Of a stretch of 64,000 bases of DNA, positions 8,283 through 16,710 are shown piece by piece. The translations under genes and the position numbers were made by a program. The stretch comes from Streptomyces uncialis. GTDB lineage: Bacteria > Actinomycetota > Actinomycetes > Streptomycetales > Streptomycetaceae. The notes below the pieces were generated by a model. That model worked only from the letters and a program-made list of their open reading frames with translations, ran no database searches and had not been told where the DNA came from. Numbering within the stretch: position 1 is the first letter of the stretch; each line of letters starts with the position of its first letter. The DNA is taken from NCBI RefSeq assembly GCF_001905345.1, contig NZ_LFBV01000009.1, positions 186,001 to 250,000 of the forward strand. Reading direction: 5' to 3'.

Positions 8283-9080
8283 GTGCGCATCGCCAGATTC
8301 TCCATCGACGGCAATGTGGCCTTCGGCGTGGTCGAGGGCGACAGCCCGCCCGGCTCCACCGACGGTCTGGTCCTCAACATCATCAAGGGCATCCCGTTCG
8401 CGGAGTTCGAGACGACCGGCACCAGGGTCCCCCTGAACCAGGTCCGTCTGCTCCCCCCGGTCCTCCCCAGCAAGGTCATCGGCATCGGCCGCAACTACGC
8501 CGAGCACGCCGCGGAACTGGGCAACGAGGTCCCCGCCACCCCCGTCGCCTTCCTCAAGCCGAGCACCTCGGTGATCGGCGACGGCGACGGCATCGCGTAC
8601 CCGTCCTTCTCGCAGGAGGTCCACTACGAGGCCGAACTGGCCGTGGTGATCGGACGCCTCTGCCGCGATGTCCCGCACGAGCGGGTCAAGGACGTGATCC
8701 TCGGTTTCACCTGCGCCAACGACGTCACCGCGCGTGACATCCAGCGCAGCGACAACCAGTGGTCGCGTGCGAAGGGCTTCGACACCTCGTGCCCGCTCGG
8801 CCCCTGGGTCGAGACCGGCATCGACCTGGCGACCGCGGCGAACCTGACCCTCCAGTGCACGGTCAACGGACAGCAGCGCCAGCTCGGCAGCACCAGCGAC
8901 ATGGTCAGGTCGGTCGAGGACCTGATCGTCCATGTCTCCGAGGCCATGACGCTCCTCCCCGGGGACGTCATCCTCACGGGCACCCCCGCCGGGGTCGGCC
9001 CCCTGAACGTCGGCGACGAGGTCGCCGTCTCCATCGAAGGCATCGGCACTCTCACCAACAAGGTGATCACGCGTGGTTAA
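8283..9080 (+). CDS. Fumarylacetoacetate hydrolase family protein
   Basis: 265 aa, FAH superfamily. The segment VIGIGRNYAEHAAELGNEVP and the metal-binding pattern EVHYEAELAVVIG, then GFTCANDVTARDIQ and the C-terminal GTPAGVGPL, are classic for the C-terminal FAH domain of hydratases, isomerases and hydrolases acting on 2-oxo acids. The exact substrate cannot be told. GTG at 8283 follows AAAGGGG by 11 nt. The stop overlaps the gltX start by 8 bp, so the two are co-translated; this pairing is common in Streptomyces. The repeat block ends about 48 bp upstream, so the promoter must be very close or inside the repeats. Confidence 0.9.
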   Translation: MRIARFSIDGNVAFGVVEGDSPPGSTDGLVLNIIKGIPFAEFETTGTRVPLNQVRLLPPVLPSKVIGIGRNYAEHAAELGNEVPATPVAFLKPSTSVIGDGDGIAYPSFSQEVHYEAELAVVIGRLCRDVPHERVKDVILGFTCANDVTARDIQRSDNQWSRAKGFDTSCPLGPWVETGIDLATAANLTLQCTVNGQQRQLGSTSDMVRSVEDLIVHVSEAMTLLPGDVILTGTPAGVGPLNVGDEVAVSIEGIGTLTNKVITRG

Positions 9081-10548
9081 CGGACCCGTCCGTGTACGTT
9101 TCTGTCCCTCGCCGACCGGCAACCCCCATGTGGGCCTGGTCCGCACCGCCCTCTTCAACTGGGCGTACGCCCGGCACGAGAAGGGCACCCTCGTCCTGCG
9201 CATCGAGGACACCGACGCGGCCCGTGACTCGGAGGAGTCGTACGAGCAGCTCCTCGACTCGCTGCGCTGGCTCGGGCTCGACTGGGACGAGGGCCCCGAG
9301 GTCGGCGGTCCGCACACCCCGTACCGGCAGTCGCAGCGCATGGACATCTACGCCGACGTCGCGGACAAGCTCCGCGCGGCCGGTCACGCGTACCCCTGCT
9401 ACTGCACCACCGAGGAGCTGGACGCGCGCCGCGACGCCGCCCGCGCCGCCGGCAAGCCCTCCGGGTACGACGGCCACTGCCGTGACCTCACCGATGAGCG
9501 GAAGGCCGCGTACGAGGCCGAGGGCCGTACCCCGATCACCCGGTTCCGGATGCCGGACGGGCCGATCACCTTCACGGACCTGGTCCGCGGCGAACTGACC
9601 TTCACCCCGGAGAACGTCCCGGACTACGGCATCGTCCGTGCCAACGGCGCCCCCCTGTACACGCTCGTCAACCCCGTCGACGACGCCCTCATGGGGATCA
9701 CCCACGTGCTGCGCGGCGAGGACCTGCTGTCCTCCACCCCCCGCCAGATCGCGCTCTACCAGGCGCTCATCGGACTGGGCCTGGCCGAGGCCGTCCCCGC
9801 GTTCGGGCACCTGCCGTACGTGATGGGCGAGGGCAACAAGAAGCTGTCCAAGCGTGACCCGCAGTCCTCGCTCAACCTCTACCGTGAGCGCGGCTTCCTG
9901 CCCGAGGGACTGCTCAACTACCTCTCGCTGCTCGGCTGGTCCTTCTCCGCCGACCAGGACGTCTTCTCCATCGACCAGATGGTCGCGGCCTTCGACATCG
10001 CCGACGTGAACGCCAACCCGGCGCGCTTCGACCTCAAGAAGGCCGAGTCCATCAACGCCGACCACATCCGGCTGCTCGATGTGAAGACCTTCGCCGAGGC
10101 CTGCGAACCGTGGCTGCGCGCGCCGCACGCCCCCTGGGCGCCCGAGGACTTCGACCGGACCGCGTGGGAGGCCATCGCCCCGCATGCCCAGACCCGGCTC
10201 ACCGTCCTGTCGGACATCACCGCCAACGTCGACTTCCTGTTCCTGAAGGAGCCCGTCGCGGACGAGGCGTCCTGGCAGAAGGCCATGAAGGAGGGCTCCG
10301 ACGCCCTGCTGCGCACGGCCCGCGCCAAGCTCGCCGACGCCGACTGGAGCAGCCCCGAGTCGCTCAAGGGAGCCGTCCTCGCGGCGGGCGAGGAGCACGG
10401 CCTCAAGCTCGGCAAGGCCCAGGCCCCGGTCCGGGTGGCCGTCACCGGCCGTACGGTCGGCCTGCCGCTCTTCGAGTCGCTGGAGGTCCTGGGCAAGGAC
10501 CGTGCCCTGGCCCGGATCGACGCGGCACTGGTGAAGCTGGCGGGCTGA
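9073..10548 (+). CDS. gltX: Glutamyl-tRNA synthetase
   Basis: 491 aa, the normal length for class I GluRS. The HIGH-like motif PSPTGNPHVG is at residues 12-21 and the KMSKS-like motif KLSKR near 257-261; VLRGEDLLSSTPRQIALYQ is the typical Rossmann-fold segment. It charges tRNA-Glu. In actinobacteria the enzyme is generally non-discriminating and also misacylates tRNA-Gln for the GatCAB amidotransferase. Start is GTG at 9073, overlapping the upstream gene. The five tRNA-Gln and tRNA-Glu genes 0.8 kb downstream are its likely substrates. Confidence 0.97.
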   Translation: MVNGPVRVRFCPSPTGNPHVGLVRTALFNWAYARHEKGTLVLRIEDTDAARDSEESYEQLLDSLRWLGLDWDEGPEVGGPHTPYRQSQRMDIYADVADKLRAAGHAYPCYCTTEELDARRDAARAAGKPSGYDGHCRDLTDERKAAYEAEGRTPITRFRMPDGPITFTDLVRGELTFTPENVPDYGIVRANGAPLYTLVNPVDDALMGITHVLRGEDLLSSTPRQIALYQALIGLGLAEAVPAFGHLPYVMGEGNKKLSKRDPQSSLNLYRERGFLPEGLLNYLSLLGWSFSADQDVFSIDQMVAAFDIADVNANPARFDLKKAESINADHIRLLDVKTFAEACEPWLRAPHAPWAPEDFDRTAWEAIAPHAQTRLTVLSDITANVDFLFLKEPVADEASWQKAMKEGSDALLRTARAKLADADWSSPESLKGAVLAAGEEHGLKLGKAQAPVRVAVTGRTVGLPLFESLEVLGKDRALARIDAALVKLAG

Positions 10549-10564
10549 CGGTTACCGTCGGCGT

Positions 10565-11290
10565 ATGAGCATTCGCGCCGTGGTGTGGGACATCGACGAC
10601 ACGATCTTCGACTACACCACGGCGGACCGCGCCGGGATGCGGAGTCATCTGAGAGCCGAGGGCCTGCTGGAGCGGTACGGGACCGCCGAGCGGGCCCTCG
10701 CGCTCTGGCGGGAGGTCACGAACGCCCAGTGGCGGCGGTTCGAGGCGGGCGGGGTGTCCTTCGAGGACCAGCGCCGGGACCGCGTCCGGATCTTTCTCGA
10801 CGCCCCGCTCACCGACGCGCAGGCGGACGACTGGTTCCACCGGTACGTGGCCTACTACCAGGACGCCTGGGCCCTCTTCCCGGACGTCCTGCCCGCCCTG
10901 GACGCCCTGGCCGGCAGCCACCGGCACGCGGTGCTGTCGAACTCCTCCCTGCGCAACCAGGACCACAAACTGCGGGTCCTCGGCGTCCACGACCGCTTCG
11001 AGTCGGTGCTGTGCGCCGCCGAGCTGGGCATCGCCAAACCCGCCGCCGAGGCGTTCCACGCCGCGTGTGACGCTCTGCGACTGCCCGCCCACGAAGTGGC
11101 GTACGTGGGTGATCAGCCGGAGATCGACGCCGTGGGCGCGGAGGCCGCCGGGCTCTTCTCCGTATGGCTCGATCGCGGGCTGTGGACGGCGGAGGTCCCG
11201 CCGGGGCTGCGCCGGATCACCTCGCTCGCCGAACTCCCCGCGCTGCTCCGCGCGGATACCCGTTTTGGAGCGCCGTCCACCTTCGGGTAA
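10565..11290 (+). CDS. HAD-superfamily hydrolase
   Basis: 241 aa. HAD motif I is DIDDT at residues 9-13 (nucleophile and acid Asp), motif II is SNSS, motif III Lys lies in GIAKPAAEAF, and motif IV is YVGDQPEID. The cap insertion after motif I is alpha-helical, as in phosphoglycolate phosphatase and haloacid dehalogenase relatives. The substrate is unknown. It starts 16 bp after gltX and is probably in the same transcript. Confidence 0.9.
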   Translation: MSIRAVVWDIDDTIFDYTTADRAGMRSHLRAEGLLERYGTAERALALWREVTNAQWRRFEAGGVSFEDQRRDRVRIFLDAPLTDAQADDWFHRYVAYYQDAWALFPDVLPALDALAGSHRHAVLSNSSLRNQDHKLRVLGVHDRFESVLCAAELGIAKPAAEAFHAACDALRLPAHEVAYVGDQPEIDAVGAEAAGLFSVWLDRGLWTAEVPPGLRRITSLAELPALLRADTRFGAPSTFG

Positions 11291-11380
11291 TGTTCTTCCT
11301 GCGCCGCCCGAGAGGGCCGAGAAGGTCCGGCCGGGAAGCGCGATACCGAACAAGATCCCCGCGAGGGGGTTGCGTCGCGG

Positions 11381-11452
11381 TGGCCTATGGTGTAATTGGC
11401 AGCACGACTGATTCTGGTTCAGTTAGTCTAGGTTCGAGTCCTGGTAGGCCAG
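11381..11452 (+). tRNA. tRNA-Gln (anticodon CTG)
   Basis: 72 nt with a perfect acceptor stem TGGCCTA / TAGGCCA and discriminator G. The anticodon arm is ACTGA-TTCTGGT-TCAGT and the T-loop GGTTCGAGTCC. The weak U1-A72 pair is usual for bacterial tRNA-Gln. CCA is not encoded. Confidence 0.96.
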
Positions 11453-11473
11453 CTCGCAGAGCTTATCTGCATC

Positions 11474-11546
11474 GCCCCCGTTGTGTAGCGGCCTAGCACG
11501 CTGCCCTCTCAAGGCAGTAGCGCCGGTTCGAATCCGGTCGGGGGTA
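11474..11546 (+). tRNA. tRNA-Glu (anticodon CTC)
   Basis: 73 nt. Acceptor GCCCCCG / CGGGGGT with a G1-U72 wobble and discriminator A; anticodon arm CTGCC-CTCTCAA-GGCAG; T-arm CCGGTTCGAATCCGG. Differs from the two later copies only in a compensated base pair of the anticodon stem. Confidence 0.96.
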
Positions 11547-11630
11547 CTGATCCATCCCGCATGATCGCCAGGTAGCTCCTGCCGACCCAGCGGTGACAAC
11601 ACCCGGTGATCAGCCGGGTGGGATCGCCAG

Positions 11631-11703
11631 GCCCCCGTTGTGTAGCGGCCTAGCACGCCGCCCTCTCAAGGCGGTAGCGCCGGTTCGAATCCGGTCGGGG
11701 GTA
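11631..11703 (+). tRNA. tRNA-Glu (anticodon CTC)
   Basis: 73 nt, same fold as the first copy, with anticodon stem CCGCC / GGCGG. Second of three tRNA-Glu genes in the cluster. Confidence 0.96.
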
Positions 11704-11734
11704 CGCACTCGGTCCAGTAAAACCGGACCAGCCA

Positions 11735-11806
11735 TGGCCTATGGTGTAATTGGCAGCACGACTGATTCTGGTTCAGTTAGTTTAGGTTCGAGTCCTGGTA
11801 GGCCAG
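11735..11806 (+). tRNA. tRNA-Gln (anticodon CTG)
   Basis: 72 nt, identical to the first tRNA-Gln except for one base in the variable region (TTTA instead of TCTA). Confidence 0.96.
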
Positions 11807-11869
11807 CGCGGTTCCGCTCACCCCAAGCACCTTCCGTGCGTGGGTGACGGGCAGCACAGTACGACTCAG

Positions 11870-11942
11870 GCCCCCGTTGTGTAGCGGCCTAGCACGCCGC
11901 CCTCTCAAGGCGGTAGCGCCGGTTCGAATCCGGTCGGGGGTA
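11870..11942 (+). tRNA. tRNA-Glu (anticodon CTC)
   Basis: 73 nt, identical to the second tRNA-Glu. The next three bases are CCA, which may be encoded or chance, since the other copies lack it. It is followed by the cluster terminator. Confidence 0.96.
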
Positions 11943-11958
11943 CCAGAGCTGTAGCGAA

Positions 11959-11990
11959 GAAGGGCCCTCCCCACGGGGAGGGCCCTTCTC
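11959..11990 (+). terminator. Terminator of the tRNA cluster
   Basis: Almost perfect hairpin GAAGGGCCCTCCCC / GGGGAGGGCCCTTC directly after the last tRNA gene, with CTCGTG after it rather than a T tract. It may also serve the convergent merR-type gene. Confidence 0.75.
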
Positions 11991-12025
11991 GTGCACCCCC
12001 GGGGCCGGGGCCGGTCCCTGCCGCG

Positions 12026-12727
12026 TCAGCCGTCCGCCTCGGGGGCGTCGTCCCCCGGTGCGTGCTCCTGCTCGCCGAAGCGGCGGTACGACTCCTCGCC
12101 GTCCGCGAGCCGTCGCAGGCTCAGCAGCACCGGCTCGTAGAGCACCGTCACCGCGATCGCCGCCTCCACCTGCTCGTCCGCCGGGCCGTACCCCTGCACC
12201 ATGTCCAGATCGGCCACCGCCAGCCGCTCCGCGAGCCGGCCGTACGGCGTCAAGTGGTCGATGTCCCACGGGTATCCGAGCTGCGCCAGCCGTACCAGCG
12301 CGCCGACCAGCGTCCGGTACGCCGGGGAATCCGCGCCCGCCAGCCGGGCGAACGGCCAGTCGAGCCGGTCCAGCAGCGCGTCCACCGCGCCACGGGCCGC
12401 CTCGGTCACCTCCGCACCGTCGTCGTCCGCCGTCACATCCGTCCCGCCGAGCTCATGGGGGAGCGCCCACACCGCCGCGCCCAGCCGCATGTGGTGGTCC
12501 AGCGAGTCGTCGTCCACCGCCGCGAGCACCTCCCGGACCGTCGCCACCGGGACCCGTCCGACCTGGATCATCGCCCGTACCAGCCGCAGCCGGCGCAGAT
12601 GGACGTCGTCGTACGCGGCCTGGGTCGCGCTGACCCGGCGGCCCGCCGGAAGCAGTCCCTCGCGCAGGTAGTACTTGATCGTCGCGGTCGGGACCCCGCT
12701 GCGCGCGCTCAGCTCCGCGAGCCTCAT
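12026..12727 (-). CDS. MerR-family transcriptional regulator
   Basis: 233 aa. The N-terminal winged helix MRLAELSARSGVPTATIKYYLREGLLPAGRR is a MerR DNA-binding domain (first 70 residues), followed by a long C-terminal region without conserved cysteines. It is therefore not a metal sensor of the classic type and may sense an organic ligand or protein. It is divergent from the DUF4188 gene, and the 84-bp gap between their starts holds a perfect inverted repeat, the likely autoregulatory operator. Ligand unknown. Confidence 0.88.
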   Translation of the reverse strand: MRLAELSARSGVPTATIKYYLREGLLPAGRRVSATQAAYDDVHLRRLRLVRAMIQVGRVPVATVREVLAAVDDDSLDHHMRLGAAVWALPHELGGTDVTADDDGAEVTEAARGAVDALLDRLDWPFARLAGADSPAYRTLVGALVRLAQLGYPWDIDHLTPYGRLAERLAVADLDMVQGYGPADEQVEAAIAVTVLYEPVLLSLRRLADGEESYRRFGEQEHAPGDDAPEADG

Positions 12728-12753
12728 GGCACTTGCACCCTTCGTTGGAGAGT

Positions 12754-12788
12754 GGCACTATCCAAAGAAGGATAGTGAGACTATCCAA
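12754..12788. promoter_or_regulatory. Candidate MerR-type operator
   Basis: Perfect inverted repeat CACTATCC-AAAGAA-GGATAGTG at 12756-12777, followed by a third half site GACTATCC at 12779-12786. It lies between the divergent merR-type and DUF4188 genes, where a MerR protein would bind between -35 and -10. Confidence 0.65.
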
Positions 12789-12811
12789 CCACTCTTGCCT
12801 GGGAGAACGCC

Positions 12812-13309
12812 ATGGGTGCTGAGCCGAACAAGGGGCGGATGACGACCGAGGCCGACGAGGAGATCGTGGTCTTCCTCATCGGGATGCGGGTCAACAACTG
12901 GCGGGCGGTGCGCAGCTGGCTGCCGACCGTGCGTGCGATGCCGCCGATGCTCAAGGAGCTGTCCGACGATCCGGACTCCGGGATGCTCGGGTACCGCTTC
13001 CTCTACTCGCCCCGTGTCTTCAGCACGGTCCAGTACTGGGAGTCGAAGGAGAAGCTGCTCGCGTACGCCTCACGGCAGGACGCCGAGCACCGGCCGGCCT
13101 GGACCGCGTTCAACCGCCGCGCCCGGGACGGCCGGGGGAGCGTCGGGATCTTCCACGAGACCTACCTGGTCCCCGCGGGCGCCTACGAGAACGTCTACGT
13201 GGACATGCCCGCGTTCGGACTGGGGGCCGCCCGCGGCACGGTCCCCGTGGGGCGCCGGGGCGACCGCGCGGCCCAGCGGTTCGGCTCCGCGGCACCCGGC
13301 GGCGCCTGA
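12812..13309 (+). CDS. DUF4188 family protein
   Basis: 165 aa. The sequence FLIGMRVNNWRAVRSWLPTV and FSTVQYWESKEKLLAYA fits DUF4188, a small alpha-beta-barrel family related to monooxygenase-like and dimeric ABM proteins. It includes TYLVPAGAYENVYVDMPAFGLG near the C-terminus. The enzymatic role is unknown. GGGAGAA precedes the ATG at 12812. It is divergent from the MerR regulator, which probably controls it. Confidence 0.82.
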   Translation: MGAEPNKGRMTTEADEEIVVFLIGMRVNNWRAVRSWLPTVRAMPPMLKELSDDPDSGMLGYRFLYSPRVFSTVQYWESKEKLLAYASRQDAEHRPAWTAFNRRARDGRGSVGIFHETYLVPAGAYENVYVDMPAFGLGAARGTVPVGRRGDRAAQRFGSAAPGGA

Positions 13310-13361
13310 CCGTCCCGGCGGTCCGGTTCTTCGTGACGTACGCCGGGTCGCGGTCCTTCGC

Positions 13362-13392
13362 GGCGCGCCGGGCCGGTCGGGTCCGGCGCGCC
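13362..13392. terminator. Hairpin between the convergent DUF4188 and ndgR genes
   Basis: Perfect 10-bp stem GGCGCGCCGG / CCGGCGCGCC with an 11-nt loop in a short convergent gap. No T tract, but positioned as a bidirectional terminator. Confidence 0.55.
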
Positions 13393-13404
13393 GCTCGTAC
13401 GGGA

Positions 13405-14121
13405 TCAGCCCGTGCGGCGCAGGGCCTCGGAGAGCCGGGCCGCCGCGTCGATGACCGCCTGCGCGTGCATCCGCCCCGGGTGGCGGGTCAGCCGCTCGAT
13501 CGGGCCGGACACCGAGACGGCCGCGACGACACGGTTGGACGGGCCGCGCACCGGCGCGGACACCGAGGCGACCCCCGGCTCCCGCTCCCCGATCGACTGC
13601 GCCCAGCCCCGGCGGCGCACACCCGACAGCGCCGTGGCCGTGAAACGGGCGCCCTGGAGACCGCGGTGCAGCCGCTCCGGCTCCTCCCAGGCCATCAGGA
13701 TCTGCGCGGACGAGCCCGCCTTCATGGTCAGCGTGGACCCCACGGGCACGGTGTCCCGCAGTCCGGACAACCGCTCGGCGGCGGCCACACAGATCCTCAT
13801 GTCACCCTGGCGCCGGTAGAGCTGCGCGCTCTCTCCCGTGATGTCCCGCAGATGCGTGAGCACCGGCCCCGCCGTGGCCAGCAGCCGGTCCTCGCCGGCC
13901 GCCGCGGCCAGCTCCGCGAGCCGCGGGCCCAGGATGAACCGCCCCTGCATGTCGCGGGCGACCATCCTGTGGTGCTCCAGGGCGACCGCGAGACGATGTG
14001 CCGTGGGCCGGGCGAGCCCGGTCGCCGCGACCAGCCCGGCGAGGGTGGCCGGACCGGACTCCAGGGCGCTCAGTACGAGAGCCGCCTTGTCGAGTACGCC
14101 GACACCACTAGAGTTGTCCAT
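13405..14121 (-). CDS. ndgR: IclR-family regulator NdgR
   Basis: 238 aa. N-terminal helix-turn-helix (residues about 8-70, ATLAGLVAATGLARPTAHRLAVAL) and a C-terminal IclR effector domain. The sequence MDNSSGVGVLDKAALVLSAL matches my memory of S. coelicolor NdgR almost exactly, and so does its position divergent from leuCD. NdgR activates leucine, methionine and other amino-acid genes and affects antibiotic production. ATG at 14121 is preferred over one 7 codons upstream because the family starts with MDNSSG. No good ribosome binding site is visible. Confidence 0.95.
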   Translation of the reverse strand: MDNSSGVGVLDKAALVLSALESGPATLAGLVAATGLARPTAHRLAVALEHHRMVARDMQGRFILGPRLAELAAAAGEDRLLATAGPVLTHLRDITGESAQLYRRQGDMRICVAAAERLSGLRDTVPVGSTLTMKAGSSAQILMAWEEPERLHRGLQGARFTATALSGVRRRGWAQSIGEREPGVASVSAPVRGPSNRVVAAVSVSGPIERLTRHPGRMHAQAVIDAAARLSEALRRTG

Positions 14122-14307
14122 GCAACGATATTCGCGTCTCACTCTGTGAAACGCAAGTTCAATTCCCCGGGGAACTTGTCACCCTGTACGTCAGACGCCG
14201 CCCCGCCGACCGCGGGCCGGCGGTCGCTGCCTGGCACGAGGGGTACGGGCGACGGCGTTCACATCTCTAGTTGGGTCGGCCAACGACGGTCGACCGGAGG
14301 GAAAGCG
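14122..14307. promoter_or_regulatory. Divergent ndgR-leuC regulatory region
   Basis: 186 bp between the two start codons, AT-richer near ndgR (14125-14165). It should contain both promoters and, as described for other Streptomyces, the NdgR target site. I cannot fix the operator or promoter boxes by eye. A leucine-rich leader peptide for attenuation is not apparent. Confidence 0.55.
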
Positions 14308-15738
14308 ATGGGTAGGACACTCGCGGAGAAGGTCTGGGACGACCATGTCGTCCGGCGCGCCGAGGGCGAGCCCGACCTCCTTTTCATCGATCTGCACCTG
14401 CTGCACGAGGTGACCAGCCCGCAGGCGTTCGACGGCCTGCGGCAGAACGGCCGCCGGGTCCGGCGCCTCGACCTCACCATCGCCACCGAGGATCACAACA
14501 CCCCGACCCTCGACATCGACAAGCCCATCGCGGACCCCGTCTCGCGCGCCCAGCTGGAGACCCTGCGCAGGAACTGCGCCGAGTTCGGTGTCCGGCTGCA
14601 CCCGCTGGGCGACGTCGAGCAGGGCGTCGTCCATGTCGTCGGCCCGCAGCTGGGCCTCACCCAGCCCGGGATGACCGTGGTCTGCGGTGACTCCCACACC
14701 TCCACGCACGGCGCCTTCGGCGGTCTGGCGTTCGGCATCGGCACCTCGCAGGTCGAGCATGTGCTGGCCACCCAGACCCTCCCCATGGCCCGGCCGAAGA
14801 CCATGGCCATCACCGTCGACGGCGAACTGCCCGACGAGGTCACCGCGAAGGACCTGATCCTGGCGATCATCGCCCGGATCGGCACCGGCGGCGGCCAGGG
14901 CTACGTCCTGGAGTACCGCGGCCCGGCCATCGAGAAGCTCTCGATGGAGGCCCGGATGACCATCTGCAACATGTCGATCGAGGCCGGGGCCCGCGCGGGC
15001 ATGATCGCGCCCGACCGGACCACCTTCGACTACCTCGAAGGCCGTCCGCACGCCCCGAAGGGCGAGGACTGGGACGCCGCCGTCGCGTACTGGAAGACGC
15101 TGCGCACCGACGACGACGCCGTCTTCGACGCCGAGGTCGTCATCGAGGCCGCCGAGCTGGCGCCGTTCGTCACCTGGGGCACCAACCCCGGTCAGGGCGC
15201 CCCGCTCTCCTCGAACGTCCCCGACCCGGCTTCGTACGACGACGCTTCGGAGCGGCTCGCCGCCGAAAAGGCCCTGGAGTACATGGGGTTGACCGCCGGA
15301 CAGCCGCTGCGGCAGATCAAGGTCGACACCGTCTTCGTAGGTTCATGCACCAACGGCCGCATCGAGGACCTGCGCGCCGCCGCCGCCATCGTGGACGGCC
15401 GCAAAGTCGCCGACGGCGTACGGATGCTGGTCGTCCCCGGCTCCGCCCGGGTCGGACTCCAGGCCGTGGACGAGGGACTGGACAAGGTCTTCAAGGAGGC
15501 CGGGGCCGAATGGCGGCACGCGGGCTGTTCCATGTGTCTGGGCATGAACCCCGACCAACTGGCTCCCGGTGAGCGTTCCGCCTCCACGTCCAACCGCAAC
15601 TTCGAGGGACGGCAGGGCAAGGGCGGCCGTACCCATCTGGTCTCCCCGCAGGTCGCCGCCGCCACCGCGGTACTGGGCCACCTGGCCTCCCCGGCCGATC
15701 TCGCCGAGGCCGACGTCGCCACACCCGCAGGAGTCTGA
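14308..15738 (+). CDS. leuC: 3-isopropylmalate dehydratase, large subunit
   Basis: 476 aa, standard length. It isomerises 2-isopropylmalate to 3-isopropylmalate in leucine synthesis, with LeuD. The three 4Fe-4S cluster cysteines are visible in VGSCTNGR (residue about 346) and CSMCLGMNPDQ (about 407 and 410). The substrate-binding segment GDSHTSTHGAFG is present. ATG at 14308 follows GGAGGG by 7 nt. An operon with leuD, starting 5 bp after the stop; divergent from ndgR, its likely activator. Confidence 0.98.
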   Translation: MGRTLAEKVWDDHVVRRAEGEPDLLFIDLHLLHEVTSPQAFDGLRQNGRRVRRLDLTIATEDHNTPTLDIDKPIADPVSRAQLETLRRNCAEFGVRLHPLGDVEQGVVHVVGPQLGLTQPGMTVVCGDSHTSTHGAFGGLAFGIGTSQVEHVLATQTLPMARPKTMAITVDGELPDEVTAKDLILAIIARIGTGGGQGYVLEYRGPAIEKLSMEARMTICNMSIEAGARAGMIAPDRTTFDYLEGRPHAPKGEDWDAAVAYWKTLRTDDDAVFDAEVVIEAAELAPFVTWGTNPGQGAPLSSNVPDPASYDDASERLAAEKALEYMGLTAGQPLRQIKVDTVFVGSCTNGRIEDLRAAAAIVDGRKVADGVRMLVVPGSARVGLQAVDEGLDKVFKEAGAEWRHAGCSMCLGMNPDQLAPGERSASTSNRNFEGRQGKGGRTHLVSPQVAAATAVLGHLASPADLAEADVATPAGV

Positions 15739-15743
15739 GGACC

Positions 15744-16337
15744 ATGGAAGCCTTCACCACCCACACCGGCCGGGCCGTCCCGCTGCGCCGCAGCAACGTC
15801 GACACCGACCAGATCATCCCCGCGCACTGGCTGAAGAAGGTCACCCGCGACGGCTTCGAGGACGGGCTCTTCGAGGCGTGGCGCAAGGACCCCGACTTCA
15901 TCCTCAACCGCCCCGAGCGCCAGGGTGCCAGCGTCCTGGTCGCGGGCCCCGACTTCGGTACCGGCTCCTCGCGTGAGCACGCCGTATGGGCGCTCCAGAA
16001 CTACGGCTTCAAGACGGTCATCTCGTCGCGCTTCGCCGATATCTTCCGGGGCAACTCGCTGAAGAACGGCCTGCTCACGGTAGTGATCGAGCAGAAGGTC
16101 GTGGACGCGCTCCAGGAGCTGACCGAGGCCGACCCGCAGGCCGAGATCACCGTCGACCTCCAGGCCCGCGAGGTGCGGGCCGAGGGCCTCACCGCCCCGT
16201 TCGAGCTGGACGAGAACGCCCGCTGGCGGCTGCTGAACGGTCTGGACGACATCAGCATCACCCTCGCCAACGAGACGGACATCACCGCGTACGAGGCACG
16301 CCGGCCCTCCCACAAGCCGCGCACCCTCCCGGTCTGA
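15744..16337 (+). CDS. leuD: 3-isopropylmalate dehydratase, small subunit
   Basis: 197 aa, the swivel-domain subunit that forms the active enzyme with LeuC. The signature FGTGSSREHAVWAL is at residues about 72-85, and NVDTDQIIP near the start. Ribosome binding site GAGGACC directly before the ATG. Co-transcribed with leuC. Confidence 0.98.
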   Translation: MEAFTTHTGRAVPLRRSNVDTDQIIPAHWLKKVTRDGFEDGLFEAWRKDPDFILNRPERQGASVLVAGPDFGTGSSREHAVWALQNYGFKTVISSRFADIFRGNSLKNGLLTVVIEQKVVDALQELTEADPQAEITVDLQAREVRAEGLTAPFELDENARWRLLNGLDDISITLANETDITAYEARRPSHKPRTLPV

Positions 16338-16710
16338 CCCGGCCGCGGCCCCTCGCGAGGCCCGGACCGGCCCGAACGGCCCAGTGCCGGCGGGCGGGTC
16401 CCGGCCACCGGGACCGGGGCCCGCCCGACCGCCCCGAACGGGCCCTTCCGGTGCCCCGGGCGCCCGCTCGACCCCCTTGATGTACCCCCATCCGTGCCAC
16501 GGTTGGGGGTACATCCGTGTGCGCACTTTTCGGTGTCCGCCGCCCGCCCATGGCGGTCCGGTGCCGGGGCCAACTACCCTGCTGCCAGAGCGAGAAGAGT
16601 CCGAAAGGTGACTTGCGTGAGCGACCCGGATACTGACCCGAAATGCCCTCCGAGCTGCACAGTTGCACCCTGGGGGGGCGACAACTCGCCCTAGATGGCA
16701 CAATCGGTGC
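16338..16710. other. Intergenic region after leuD
   Basis: 373 bp holding the leuCD terminator (16481-16513) and then AT-richer sequence with CTAGATGGCACAAT about 20 bp before the next gene, a possible promoter element. A possible GTG-started 27-codon frame near 16610 has no supporting evidence. Confidence 0.5.
16481..16513 (+). terminator. Terminator of leuCD
   Basis: Long hairpin TGTACCCCCA / TGGGGGTACA, extended inward by CCGTG / CGG pairing, about 145 bp after the leuD stop. Without a T tract, as often in Streptomyces. Confidence 0.7.

Noticed and set aside
12062..12775. 237-codon ORF opposite the MerR gene
   Set aside because: Antisense shadow; the minus-strand frame has a clear MerR helix-turn-helix and family length.
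16494..16694. 66-codon ORF between leuD and the small gene
   Set aside because: It starts inside the leuCD terminator and has no family features.
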